64,000 bases of DNA, taken from the NCBI GenBank assembly GCA_017483575.1, contig JAFUWF010000023.1, positions 62,001-126,000 on the forward strand, read 5' to 3'. The notes beneath the pieces were generated by a model. That model saw nothing but the letters and a program-made list of their open reading frames with translations, made no database searches and was not told the DNA's origin. Position numbers and translations under genes: made by a program. Position 1 is the first letter of the stretch. Every line of letters begins with the position of its first letter. This document shows, one piece after another, positions 25,351-33,571 of this stretch. The stretch is from Bacteroidales bacterium. GTDB lineage: Bacteria > Bacteroidota > Bacteroidia > Bacteroidales > P3.

Positions 25351-26964
25351 TCATATCTTTATCAGGTTGCCCAGGATGTCGCGCGTGAGGGTACGCGTGG
25401 CTGCCGAGGTGGCGTTTTTCACCACCTTCTGCGTCGTCGAGGTGCGGCTGTTGGTCTTCTTGCCGGTCACCTTGTCGCTGACGGCGGTGCCTATGGCCGT
25501 GGCCGCTGTGGCGGTAACGGCGGTGACAACGGCCTTCAGCACCTTGGAGAAGATGCCTTTCTTCTTGGAAGTCTCGGCCTTCTGATCAATCTGATTACTC
25601 TGATTATTCCGAGTACTCGGAGTACTCCGATTACTCCGAGTATTCTGAACACTCTGATTGCTTTCGACCAACTCGGCCTCCTCGGCCTCCTTCAGCAGTA
25701 CCTCGAAGGCGCTCTCGCGGTCGATCATCTTGTCGTATTTGCCAGCCAGACGGCTTCCGCGGATGATATCGCCACGCTGGCCTTCGGTGATAGCGCCGAT
25801 CTGGCTCAACGGGAACAGCACCTTGGCACGCTGCACGATGCCCGGGGCACCCTTCTCGTCGAGGAACGACACCAGCGCCTCGCCGGTCTCGAGGCTGGTG
25901 ATGGCCTCGTCGGTCTTGAACGCGGGGTTGGGACGGAAGGTATCGGCAGCGGTCTTCACGGCCTTCTGGTCCTTGGGCGTATAGGCACGCAGGGCATGCT
26001 GCACGCGGTTGCCAAGCTGGCCAAGGATGTTTTCGGGGATATCGGTAGGACTCTGGGTGACGAAATAGATGCCCACGCCCTTGGAACGGATGAGGCGGAT
26101 CACCTGTTCAATCTTGTCCGCCAAGGCCTTCGAGGTGTCCTCGAAAAGCATGTGGGCCTCGTCGAAGAAGAACACAAGCTTGGGCAGCTCCATGTCGCCC
26201 ACCTCGGGCAGGGTGCTGTAGAGCTCGCTCAGCAGCCACAGCAGGAAGGTCGAATAGAGCTTCGGCTGCATCATCAGCTTGTCGGCCGCCAGCACATTCA
26301 TAACACCCTTGCCGCCCTCGGTCTGGAGCAGGTCGTAGATGTCGAAACTCGGCTCGCCGAAGAACTTCTCGGCGCCCTGGTTCTCCAGCTGGAGCAGCGA
26401 GCGCTGGATGGCGCCTACCGTGGCGGTGGAGATGTTGCCGTAGCGGGTGGTATACTCCTTGGCATGCTTGCTGACATAGTCCAGCATCGAGCGCAGGTCC
26501 TTCATGTCGAGCAACAGTAGCCCGCGGTCGTCGGCAATGCGGAAGACGATGTTGAGCACGCCGTCCTGAGTCTCATTGAGGCCCAGCAGACGCGAGAGCA
26601 ACTGCGGCCCCATCTGGCTCACGGTGGCGCGGATAGGATGGCCCTGCTCACCGAAGACGTCGAAGAAACGCACCGGGCACGCCTGGAACTGCGGCTCGGG
26701 AATACCGAACCCGTCCTTGCGCTTCTCGATGAAACCGCTCATGGCACCGGCCTGGCTGATACCGCTCAGGTCGCCTTTCATATCGGCCATGAAGCAGGGC
26801 ACGCCGGCCTGGCAGAAGGTCTCGGCCATCACCTGCAGGGTGACAGTCTTGCCGGTGCCGGTGGCACCGGCTATCAACCCATGGCGATTCGCCATGCGTC
26901 CACAAATAGAAAGCGCACCCTCATCGCAGTGCGCTATATAAAGTCCTTGTTCTTTACTATACAT
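25351..26964 (-). CDS. HerA-like ATPase of the DUF853 (YjgR) type
   Basis: 537 residues. The Walker A is GATGTGKT (33-40) and the Walker B is [12 protein letters not shown]. The sensor region [48 protein letters not shown] is diagnostic of DUF853/YjgR proteins, related to the HerA DNA translocases; their role is not settled. The C-terminal quarter is lysine- and threonine-rich with a hydrophobic stretch ([23 protein letters not shown]). Between them, residues about 435-461 are nine consecutive tripeptides of S/N-x-Q/R type, encoded by nine nonamers (25581-25661). The insertion separates the ATPase core from the tail. Confidence 0.88.
   Translation of the reverse strand: MYSKEQGLYIAHCDEGALSICGRMANRHGLIAGATGTGKTVTLQVMAETFCQAGVPCFMADMKGDLSGISQAGAMSGFIEKRKDGFGIPEPQFQACPVRFFDVFGEQGHPIRATVSQMGPQLLSRLLGLNETQDGVLNIVFRIADDRGLLLLDMKDLRSMLDYVSKHAKEYTTRYGNISTATVGAIQRSLLQLENQGAEKFFGEPSFDIYDLLQTEGGKGVMNVLAADKLMMQPKLYSTFLLWLLSELYSTLPEVGDMELPKLVFFFDEAHMLFEDTSKALADKIEQVIRLIRSKGVGIYFVTQSPTDIPENILGQLGNRVQHALRAYTPKDQKAVKTAADTFRPNPAFKTDEAITSLETGEALVSFLDEKGAPGIVQRAKVLFPLSQIGAITEGQRGDIIRGSRLAGKYDKMIDRESAFEVLLKEAEEAELVESNQSVQNTRSNRSTPSTRNNQSNQIDQKAETSKKKGIFSKVLKAVVTAVTATAATAIGTAVSDKVTGKKTNSRTSTTQKVVKNATSAATRTLTRDILGNLIKI
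25581..25661. repeat. Nonamer array inside the DUF853 gene (9 units)
   Basis: Nine contiguous 9-bp units of the form tctgattac/tccgagtac/tccgattac. Because the unit is a multiple of three, any change in copy number keeps the frame. It is read as S/N-x-Q/R tripeptides on the minus strand. Confidence 0.92.
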
Positions 26965-27010
26965 ATTTCGTTTCGCTTAATTCGACGAATTCGCCGACCA
27001 TCTCATGCAG

Positions 27011-27763
27011 TCAGAAGGTCCAGTTGAAGCCCAGCTTCAGCAGCGTGTTCTCCCAACGGAGCACATCGGTGAAGGAATTGAGGCCGGCATAGAACAACTG
27101 TGTCTTGCGCTCGATGGGTTCGATACCGCTGATCTCGGGATCGTAGGTCTCTGTCTCACTGATGAATCCGATGGACAGCAGGTCCAACATCAGCTCGGCG
27201 CTCAGGTGCTCGGAGAACTCATAGATGAGCGTCGGACGCACACTGACGCCCCACGTCATGTCTTTCACATGGTCATCGTAGGGCTCCACTTCGAGGTATT
27301 CGTTGGGGTTGGGGTAGGTCGTGGTGATGTAGCTCTCCTCATACTTGTTGGGACCCAGCATACGCAGGCTGCCCTGGAGCATGAGGTTGAAGTGCATATT
27401 GCCGAAACGGAGGAACTCCCACTTCACCTGCGGTGCAACAAACCAGCCCTCGCGCAGGAGGTTCTTCTTGTGGTCGGTGACGTTGATGTTCATGCCCACC
27501 TGCCGGTAGAAGTAGGTATCGGTGGCCAACAACGTGTCGAACGAGCAGTTGACATAGCCGCCCATAACGCCCACATAGAGGTTGGGCAACACCTTGTAGC
27601 CCGCCTGCAGAGCGCCCACCATGTAGGACGCCGTGGTCTCGTCGTTGCTGATCGACGTGCTGCTCTTCTGCCAATAATATCCGCCCTGAAGGCCGAGCAC
27701 AAACTGTGCCTGTGAAACCGTGGCAACAGCCACCGCAAAAGCCAAAAGTACCACTTTCTTCAT
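27011..27763 (-). CDS. Outer-membrane beta-barrel protein
   Basis: 250 residues. A signal peptide (MKKVVLLAFAVAVATVSQAQ) is followed by alternating amphipathic strands (FVLGLQGGYYWQKS, VLPNLYVGVMGGYVNC, GNMHFNLMLQGSLRML, GVSVRPTLIYEFSEHLSAELMLDLLSIGF) and a terminal phenylalanine (LKLGFNWTF), the BAM recognition end. It resembles the small outer-membrane barrels (OMP_b-brl class) common in Bacteroidota. No ligand can be inferred. Transcribed alone from a TATCTTTG box. Confidence 0.8.
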   Translation of the reverse strand: MKKVVLLAFAVAVATVSQAQFVLGLQGGYYWQKSSTSISNDETTASYMVGALQAGYKVLPNLYVGVMGGYVNCSFDTLLATDTYFYRQVGMNINVTDHKKNLLREGWFVAPQVKWEFLRFGNMHFNLMLQGSLRMLGPNKYEESYITTTYPNPNEYLEVEPYDDHVKDMTWGVSVRPTLIYEFSEHLSAELMLDLLSIGFISETETYDPEISGIEPIERKTQLFYAGLNSFTDVLRWENTLLKLGFNWTF

Positions 27764-27789
27764 CTGTTTATTTCGTATTTTTCAAAATG

Positions 27790-27797
27790 CAAAGATA
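27790..27797 (-). promoter_or_regulatory. -7 element of the 250-residue barrel gene
   Basis: TATCTTTG on the minus strand, 26 bp before the ATG. No TTTG sits at the usual 19-bp distance. Confidence 0.6.
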
Positions 27798-27960
27798 CGA
27801 AGAAAAAATGAACTATCGGCCGTCAACGCAATATTTTTTTTATATTTTATAGTAACCACATAGATTACAACATTTTACAACCCTCCCCTTTTCCCACCCC
27901 TCCCCCACCCCGCTTCCCTTCGTCCAAACCCCTGTCCCACAGCCCCCAAATTCGACCCTT

Positions 27961-28080
27961 CACATATAGTATACATATAGTATACATATAGTTCTCATAT
28001 AGTATTCATATACTATATATAAGAAGTATATGAGAAGTATATGTATACTATATGTATACTATATAAGAACAGTCGAATAA
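27961..28080. repeat. 11-bp-period inverted-repeat array, copy 2
   Basis: Units catatagtata, catatagttct and catatagtatt on the left; gtatatgagaa, gtatatgtata, ctatatgtata and ctatataagaa on the right, ending in cagtcgaataa exactly as in copy 1. It sits in the 430-bp gap between the divergent barrel gene and the hydrogenase-regulator gene; the rest of that gap is an AT-rich stretch, a C-rich stretch and a promoter. Confidence 0.9.
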
Positions 28081-28123
28081 AGTACCTTTTTGACCCCTGT
28101 TATTTACGCGAAAGAAAGTTTTT

Positions 28124-28154
28124 TTTGCCATGTTGGGAAAAATGTGTATCTTTG
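28124..28154 (+). promoter_or_regulatory. Promoter of the regulator-hydG operon
   Basis: TTTG (28124-28127), 19 bp, TATCTTTG (28147-28154). The first ATG follows at 28194. Confidence 0.8.
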
Positions 28155-28193
28155 CCCCGAAAACCAAAGTCTAATCCAAAAGCCTAACACCTG

Positions 28194-28433
28194 ATGGAGA
28201 AGAAGATAGGGACAATCACCATACTCATACGCGACCGCGAAGTGTCGCCCTTTGTCAACAAACTGTTGTCCGGATATGCCGATATTATCCTTTGTCGGCA
28301 AGGACTCCCCTTTCACGACCGGCCCGTGGCCGTTATTTCGCTCATTGTCGAGGGCGAGATGAACCGTATCAACGCCCTTACCGGCAGCCTCGGCCGCCTG
28401 CAGGGCTTGTCGTGCAAGGCCGTGGTGGTGTAG
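28194..28433 (+). CDS. TM1266-type putative regulator of the [FeFe]-hydrogenase system
   Basis: 79 residues, a single ACT-like beta-alpha-beta-beta-alpha-beta domain: IGTITILIRDREVSPFVNKLLSGYADIILCRQGLPFHDRPVAVISLIVEGEMNRINALTGSLGRL, with the typical DR, G-x-P and L-G-R-L-x-G-L-S-x-K positions. I assign it to the TM1266 family, small proteins found beside hyd maturation genes and proposed as regulators or sensors. It is followed 39 bp later by hydG, which supports the assignment. NikR-like ligand residues are not present. Confidence 0.8.
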   Translation: MEKKIGTITILIRDREVSPFVNKLLSGYADIILCRQGLPFHDRPVAVISLIVEGEMNRINALTGSLGRLQGLSCKAVVV

Positions 28434-28472
28434 AAAAGAAGAAAACAACAATCCTAAAAATAGCAAAACACA

Positions 28473-29903
28473 ATGAGACATCAGAATTTTATCGATCGCG
28501 ACAAGCTCTATGGCATGCTGGAGAACAATGCCCCCAGCGAGAGCCAGCTGAACGACATCCTCAACAAGGCCCGCAAACTCAAAGGCCTCAACCTCGAGGA
28601 TGTGGCCAAACTGCTGAGCGTTGAAGACGAGGCCGGCATCCAGAAAATCCTGGACACCGCCGAATACTGCAAGGACGAGATCTACGGCCGCCGCCTGGTG
28701 CTCTTCGCCCCCATCTACACCGGCAATGCCTGCGTGAACAACTGCGTATACTGCGGCTTCCGTAGGGACAACAAAGCCCTGAAACGCAAGATCCTTACCC
28801 TCGACGAGATAGAGACCGAGACGCTGCACCTGCTGCGCATGGGCCACAAACGCGCCCTGCTGATCTGCGGCGAGAGCCCGCGGAACGACGCCAACTACAT
28901 GGTCGAGGCCATCCGCCGCACCTATGCCGCCCGCGACGAGAAGGGGTCCACCATCCGCCGTATCAACGTCGAACTCGCCCCCATGAGCGTCGAGGACTAC
29001 GCCAAGCTCAAGGCTGAGAAGATTGGTACCTACGTCTGTTTCCAGGAGACCTACGACCCGGTGGCCTACGCCCAGTTCCACCCCGCCGGCACGCCCAAGG
29101 CCGACTACCTCTACCGCCTCACCTGTATGGACCGCGCCCAGGAAGGCGGCATCAACGATGTGGGCATCGGTGCCCTGTTCGGACTGGTGGACTACCGCTT
29201 CGAGATCCTGGCCATCATGGAGCATGCGCGCCACCTGGAAGAGGACTACGGCTGCGGCCCCCACACCGTCTCCTTCCCCCGCATCGAGCCTGCCGAAGGC
29301 ACCCCCTTCAGCCAGCGCGAGAACATCCCGCATCCTGTCAGCGACAAGGACTTCATGAAGATTATCGCCATCATCCGCATCGCCATGCCGTACACGGGCA
29401 TCATCATCTCCACCCGCGAGCGGCCGGAGCTGCGCGACCAGCTGGTGCGCTACGGCGTCAGCCAGATCAGCGCCGCCTCCGAGACCAATCCCGGCGGCTA
29501 CGACGAGGAAGGCGACAAGACGGCCGCCAAGCCCTACGAGAAGACCGGCTCCACGGGTGCCCAGTTCACCCTCGGCGACCACCGTTCGCTGGACGAGGTC
29601 ATAAGCATGATGATCGACGGGGGCTACATCCCCTCCTTCTGCACCGGCTGCTACCGCAAAGGCCGTGTGGGTGCCGACTTCATGGACCTGGCCAAGCCCG
29701 GCCTCATCAAGGAGTACTGCAAGCCCAACGCCATGTTCACCTTCCGCGAGTACCTGGAGGACTATGCCAGCCCCGAAACCAAGGAGAAAGGCCTGCGACT
29801 GCTGAAGGAGCTGACGCAAACGTTCCCGAAAGAGGAGCTCAAACGCCGTGTGGAAGGCAATCTGTGCAAGATCGGCGACGGTGAACGCGACCTCTACTTC
29901 TAG
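28473..29903 (+). CDS. hydG: [FeFe]-hydrogenase H-cluster maturase HydG (radical SAM tyrosine lyase)
   Basis: 476 residues, the normal length. HydG cleaves tyrosine to give CO and CN ligands for the H-cluster. The radical-SAM cysteines are C87, C91 and C94 (CVNNCVYC). The feature that separates HydG from ThiH, a second cluster site CX2CX22C, is present at C390, C393 and C416. Sequence downstream of the SAM site (YLYRLTCMDRAQEGGINDVGIGALFGL) is typical. hydE, hydF and a hydrogenase are not in the window. The organism therefore probably has an [FeFe]-hydrogenase encoded elsewhere. Confidence 0.95.
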   Translation: MRHQNFIDRDKLYGMLENNAPSESQLNDILNKARKLKGLNLEDVAKLLSVEDEAGIQKILDTAEYCKDEIYGRRLVLFAPIYTGNACVNNCVYCGFRRDNKALKRKILTLDEIETETLHLLRMGHKRALLICGESPRNDANYMVEAIRRTYAARDEKGSTIRRINVELAPMSVEDYAKLKAEKIGTYVCFQETYDPVAYAQFHPAGTPKADYLYRLTCMDRAQEGGINDVGIGALFGLVDYRFEILAIMEHARHLEEDYGCGPHTVSFPRIEPAEGTPFSQRENIPHPVSDKDFMKIIAIIRIAMPYTGIIISTRERPELRDQLVRYGVSQISAASETNPGGYDEEGDKTAAKPYEKTGSTGAQFTLGDHRSLDEVISMMIDGGYIPSFCTGCYRKGRVGADFMDLAKPGLIKEYCKPNAMFTFREYLEDYASPETKEKGLRLLKELTQTFPKEELKRRVEGNLCKIGDGERDLYF

Positions 29904-29966
29904 CGTTTCAGACAGCACTTTGGACGTTTCGGTTAAAATATATTTTTTCAATGTCGAAAAAAGTCG

Positions 29967-29974
29967 TATTTTTG
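29967..29974 (+). promoter_or_regulatory. -7-like element upstream of a possible short RNA
   Basis: TATTTTTG, with no clear TTTG at the normal distance. It stands before the hairpin at 30033 and not directly before a convincing ORF. Confidence 0.4.
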
Positions 29975-29979
29975 CAACC

Positions 29980-30078
29980 GAAAAACGAAGGAAGAACTAG
30001 TGCATAATGGATAAAGTTTTCATGGTTTTGATAGCAAGTTGGGAAGTTCCTGTCTGGGGATTCCCCTCTTGCTTTTTT
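29980..30078 (+). ncRNA. Candidate short RNA between hydG and a barrel gene
   Basis: A -7-like box is followed about 60 bp later by a hairpin (agcaag with an inner gggaa, pairing with ttccc and cttgct, 30033-30073) ending in six T. That would give a transcript of about 100 nt. A 43-codon reading frame starting at 30007 runs through the hairpin and beyond the T-tract and is not convincing. The remaining part of this 347-bp gap is AT-rich leader and the promoter of the next gene. Confidence 0.3.
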
Positions 30079-30152
30079 GCCCAGAACGGACCAAAAAGGA
30101 CATCAGCAAGAGGTTCCGAAATGTTAAAAATGCACTGAAAATGATTTTTTTT

Positions 30153-30182
30153 TTTGTATGTGAAAAAAAAGTTGTATTTTTG
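30153..30182 (+). promoter_or_regulatory. Promoter of the 220-residue barrel gene
   Basis: TTTG (30153-30156), 18 bp, TATTTTTG (30175-30182), followed by an A-rich leader of about 65 bp to the ATG at 30251. Confidence 0.7.
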
Positions 30183-30250
30183 CACCGTCAAATATTAAGT
30201 AAAATTAATAAAAAAGAAAGTAAAGTTTAACCAAAAAAAATTAAAGAAAA

Positions 30251-30913
30251 ATGAAAAAGATTTTATTGACGCTTGCTCTCGCAGCATTTGCAATGACCGC
30301 CAACGCCCAGTGGGTTCTCGGTGGAACCATCGCCGCTTCTCACACCAACACCCACAACACTGACTATGTCGGTGGCACAACCAACAATCACTTCGAGATT
30401 GCTCCTAAGATTGGTTATTGGCTGAACGACAACATGCAGATTGGTGCCCAGATTGGTTGGGCCTATGACTACACCAGAAACTATGCTGGAGATGTCGACC
30501 ACTACGGTTCGACCTCGAACACCGGTGTTTCTAATCAGCCCACTATCATGATTGCCCCTTACTTCCGCTACAATGTTGCCTCTTGGAAGAATTTCACCGT
30601 GTTTGCAGAGGCTCAGTTGGCTTTAGGTCTCCATCTTGAGAGTTCTAACTACACCAATGTCCCCACCGAAATCACCACCGACAACGGCGACAACTACACC
30701 TCCTTTGGTCTCGCCGTCATCCCTGGCCTGAACTACGCTTTCACTGACCACATCTCCATGGACATCTACGTCAACCTGCTCGGCTGCTTTGCCATGTTCG
30801 AGACCGCCGAGAACTGGGGTTCTCACGCTTATGGCCTTGGCCTCAACATGGACGCTCAGTCCCTCAATGCCCACCTGAACAACTTCGCCATCGGATTCAA
30901 CTACAGCTTCTAA
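30251..30913 (+). CDS. Outer-membrane beta-barrel protein, probably abundant
   Basis: 220 residues: signal peptide MKKILLTLALAAFAMTANAQ, then strands typical of the eight-stranded OMP_b-brl class (WVLGGTIAASH, FEIAPKIGYWLNDNMQIGAQIGWAYDY, TIMIAPYFRYNV, FTVFAEAQLALGLHLE, FAIGFNYSF) with a C-terminal phenylalanine. Codon use is less GC-rich and more uniform (GCT, ATT, AAC) than in its neighbours, which in this phylum often marks highly expressed proteins. It has its own promoter and terminator. No specific ligand can be inferred. Confidence 0.82.
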   Translation: MKKILLTLALAAFAMTANAQWVLGGTIAASHTNTHNTDYVGGTTNNHFEIAPKIGYWLNDNMQIGAQIGWAYDYTRNYAGDVDHYGSTSNTGVSNQPTIMIAPYFRYNVASWKNFTVFAEAQLALGLHLESSNYTNVPTEITTDNGDNYTSFGLAVIPGLNYAFTDHISMDIYVNLLGCFAMFETAENWGSHAYGLGLNMDAQSLNAHLNNFAIGFNYSF

Positions 30914-30941
30914 GCTTTATAAGCTGATAGAAACAAAAAAA

Positions 30942-30967
30942 AGGACCCTTTTCGGGTCCTTTTTTTG
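30942..30967. terminator. Bidirectional terminator
   Basis: The stem aggaccc/gggtcct has an A-run on its left and a T-run on its right. It ends the barrel gene and luxS, which converge here. Confidence 0.9.
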
Positions 30968-30980
30968 CGTTCCATACCCA

Positions 30981-31475
30981 TCATGCGTCGGCAAATACGC
31001 GGCCGTCCTTCAGGGTCACCTGGAGCTTGGTGTATTCGCTGTGGAAGGCGTTGCGTAGACGGTCGAGGTAGCGGCAGCTCTCCCAGTGGCACATGGGGAG
31101 GTCGTGGAGGAGGCAGTTGCCACAGGTCTCGGGGGTGGTGGCGGGCACCTCGGTCTGGGTGAGAATCCATTCCAGGCACTCGATGGTGAGGCGGCGCATG
31201 TCGTGGACGGTGTAATGGCCGGTCATGATGACGTACATGCCTGTGAGGCAGCCCATGGGGCCTACGTAGACCACATCGTCCTTGGCCTCGGAGTTGCGGA
31301 ACCAGGTGGCCATGAGGTGCTCCAGGCTGTGCATGGCCGCGGGAGCCACGGCGGGTTCGCGGTTGGGCTCGGTGATGCGGAGGTCGAAGGTGGTGAAGCC
31401 GCGGTCTTCGCGCGAGACGTATATGCCCGGTTTCAGGTGGGTGTGGTCGATGGTAAAACTCTGTATTACTTCCAT
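30981..31475 (-). CDS. luxS: S-ribosylhomocysteine lyase (AI-2 synthase)
   Basis: 164 residues. It cleaves S-ribosylhomocysteine to homocysteine and the AI-2 precursor in the activated methyl cycle. Metal-site residues are in HSLEHL (H49, E52, H53), the catalytic cysteine is C76 in GPMGCLTG, and the C-terminal metal cysteine region is ETCGNCLLHDLP (C117, C120). The gene starts 3 bp after the mtnN stop, so the two consecutive enzymes of the pathway are co-transcribed. Confidence 0.97.
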   Translation of the reverse strand: MEVIQSFTIDHTHLKPGIYVSREDRGFTTFDLRITEPNREPAVAPAAMHSLEHLMATWFRNSEAKDDVVYVGPMGCLTGMYVIMTGHYTVHDMRRLTIECLEWILTQTEVPATTPETCGNCLLHDLPMCHWESCRYLDRLRNAFHSEYTKLQVTLKDGRVFADA

Positions 31476-31478
31476 AAA

Positions 31479-32153
31479 CTATAAGGTTTCAAGATATTTT
31501 TTTACGAAACGGAACGAGGTGTCGCACATGGAGGCGAGGAAGTCGGCCCACTGCATCTGGTGGTCGTCGGTGCGGCCGGGGGTGTCGCTGATGACACGCA
31601 GGCTGATGAACGGCACATCCATCAAGTAGCACGTCTGTGCGATGGCGGCGCTCTCCATGTCGCAGGCCAGGCCGTCGATGAAATGGCGCTTGATGGCGTT
31701 CTGCCGTTCGCGGTCGGTGATGAACTGGTCGCCGGTGCAGATGAGGCCCGTCATGCGGCGCTCGTTGCCTTCAAGAGGGACTTCGAGGGCGTGGCCCAGG
31801 AGGCGCGGACTGGCATCGTAGCGTGCCGGCAGCCCCTGCACCTGGCCAAGAACGACGGGGCCGTCCTCGCTGATGCCGCCGCAGTCCACATCGTGGTAGA
31901 CGCACTGCGTGGCGACGAAGATGTCCACCACATTCAGCATCGGGTCGATGCCTCCGGCCAGGCCGGTGCTTATGATGGCATCGGGGTGGTGTTCCTGGAT
32001 GAGGCGCATGGTACCCACGGCGGCATTCACCTTGCCGACGCCGCAACGCCACAGGACAATCTCGTTGTTTCCAAGGCGGCCCGTGTCGCCGCCAAGAGCA
32101 TCGCGCATCTGGCGATACTCGATATCCATTGCAATGATAACTCCTATTTTCAT
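31479..32153 (-). CDS. mtnN: 5'-methylthioadenosine/S-adenosylhomocysteine nucleosidase
   Basis: 224 residues. It removes adenine from SAH, giving the LuxS substrate. Motifs are IGVIIAMDIEYRQM at the N-terminus, STGLAGG, the glutamate in ACDMESAAIAQTCY and the aspartate in VISDTPG. It is the first gene of a two-gene operon with luxS. A TATCTTTG box lies 21 bp upstream of the start. Confidence 0.95.
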   Translation of the reverse strand: MKIGVIIAMDIEYRQMRDALGGDTGRLGNNEIVLWRCGVGKVNAAVGTMRLIQEHHPDAIISTGLAGGIDPMLNVVDIFVATQCVYHDVDCGGISEDGPVVLGQVQGLPARYDASPRLLGHALEVPLEGNERRMTGLICTGDQFITDRERQNAIKRHFIDGLACDMESAAIAQTCYLMDVPFISLRVISDTPGRTDDHQMQWADFLASMCDTSFRFVKKYLETL

Positions 32154-32173
32154 ATTTTTTTCCGTATAATTTG

Positions 32174-32181
32174 CAAAGATA
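32174..32181 (-). promoter_or_regulatory. -7 element of mtnN-luxS
   Basis: TATCTTTG on the minus strand, 20 bp before the mtnN ATG; the -33 part is not clear. Confidence 0.55.
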
Positions 32182-32281
32182 CTAAAAAATGGGCAAATTA
32201 TTTATTACGGAGAAAAATATTTTTCCCCCACATGCGTTATATCACTAGAAACTAACCACTAAGAAAAGATACAAAAAAAGC

Positions 32282-33514
32282 ATGAAACGCTGGATACGCA
32301 TCTTCATCATATCGGTTTTCGCCGTTGCTGCCGTCAGTTTGGTAGTCATACAGTTCTACCAGACGCGCCGCACGTTCTCCATCAACGACAACATGTTCAA
32401 CGTAGGCGTTGGCAACGCCATGGACGAGGTGATACGGCAACTCGGCGGCGATGCCCTTCAGCCGTCGGAGCAGGCCACGGTCAGCTTCAACTACCAGGAG
32501 CTGGATTCGCTCATCGAGGAGCAGCTGTTGGTCAACGGCATCGACCTTCACCCCGATGTGGGCCTCTACAACGGCACCGAACGGTCGTTCCTCTACAGTT
32601 CCGACCCCCAGCACGAGCAGCAGCTCGAGGAGTCGCCCTACCGCTACAACTTCCATCCCGCCGGCGTGGTGTCCAACAGCCAGTTCTTCATCATCCTGTC
32701 GTTCCCCAGCGCCCAGCTGTTCCTGCAGCGCAACTCCAACCTCTTCGTCTACCTGAGTTTCTTCCTGGTGATAATCATCGCGGCCATGTTCATCATCTCG
32801 CTCCGGGCCATGGCCAACCAGCGCAAGCTGGACCAGATGAAGTCGGAGTTCATCAACAACATGACCCACGAGATCAAGACCCCCCTGGCCACCATCGGAC
32901 TGGCCTGCGAGATGCTGCGCGACGAGTCCATCTCGCAGGATGCCGCTTCGCGTCAGAACTTTATCGGCATCATCAACGACGAGAACCAGCGTATGCGCGT
33001 GCTCGTGGAGACCATCCTGCAGAGCGCCAAGATGTCCAACAAGAACTTCCGCATCAACCCCAAGGAGGTCGATGTGCACCAAATCATCAGCAAGGTGTCC
33101 ACCAGCTTCACGCTGCCCGTGGCCAACCGCGGCGGCCAGCTGACCACGGACCTCCAGGCCGACCCGTCGGTTATTGTGGCCGACGAGCTGCACCTGACCA
33201 ACCTGGTCTACAACCTCATCGACAACGGCATCAAATACTCCACCGAGGCACCCGACATCACGGTGAGCACCCGCACCGTCAACGGCATGCTGGAGCTGAG
33301 CGTGAAAGACCACGGCATCGGCATCTCCAAGGCCGACCAGAAGCATGTCTTCGAGAAGTTCTACCGCGTGTCCACGGGCAATGTGCACAACGTGAAAGGC
33401 TTCGGCATCGGGCTGAACTATGTGGCGCAGGTGGTGAAGCTGCACCATGGCCACATAACCCTCGAGAGCGAACCAGGGCAGGGGTCGACCTTCATCGTCA
33501 CACTGCCGATGTAA
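32282..33514 (+). CDS. Membrane sensor histidine kinase, without adjacent response regulator
   Basis: 410 residues. Transmembrane helices at about 6-24 and 155-175 flank a periplasmic domain of about 130 residues. The cytoplasmic part has the H-box MTHEIKTPLATI (phosphorylated H196), then N (NLVYNLIDNGIKYS), G1 (DHGIGI), F (FEKFYRV) and G2 (GFGIGLNYV). It resembles the RprX-like kinases of Bacteroides, which normally precede a regulator gene; here the next gene is a C10 peptidase on the other strand, so this kinase has been separated from its partner. Confidence 0.9.
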   Translation: MKRWIRIFIISVFAVAAVSLVVIQFYQTRRTFSINDNMFNVGVGNAMDEVIRQLGGDALQPSEQATVSFNYQELDSLIEEQLLVNGIDLHPDVGLYNGTERSFLYSSDPQHEQQLEESPYRYNFHPAGVVSNSQFFIILSFPSAQLFLQRNSNLFVYLSFFLVIIIAAMFIISLRAMANQRKLDQMKSEFINNMTHEIKTPLATIGLACEMLRDESISQDAASRQNFIGIINDENQRMRVLVETILQSAKMSNKNFRINPKEVDVHQIISKVSTSFTLPVANRGGQLTTDLQADPSVIVADELHLTNLVYNLIDNGIKYSTEAPDITVSTRTVNGMLELSVKDHGIGISKADQKHVFEKFYRVSTGNVHNVKGFGIGLNYVAQVVKLHHGHITLESEPGQGSTFIVTLPM

Positions 33515-33549
33515 AAAAAAGGTGGGCCGGCGCAAAGCGCCGGCCCACC
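33513..33549 (-). terminator. Terminator of the C10 peptidase gene
   Basis: The long perfect stem ggtgggccggcg / cgccggcccacc (33521-33549) is followed on the minus strand by eight T (A-run at 33513-33520). Confidence 0.85.
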
Positions 33550-33571
33550 CAATGTTACAAATCAAAAAAAT

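Noticed and set aside
30007-30138. A 43-codon ORF downstream of hydG
   Set aside because: No Shine-Dalgarno and it reads through a terminator-like hairpin and T-run; no recognisable family.
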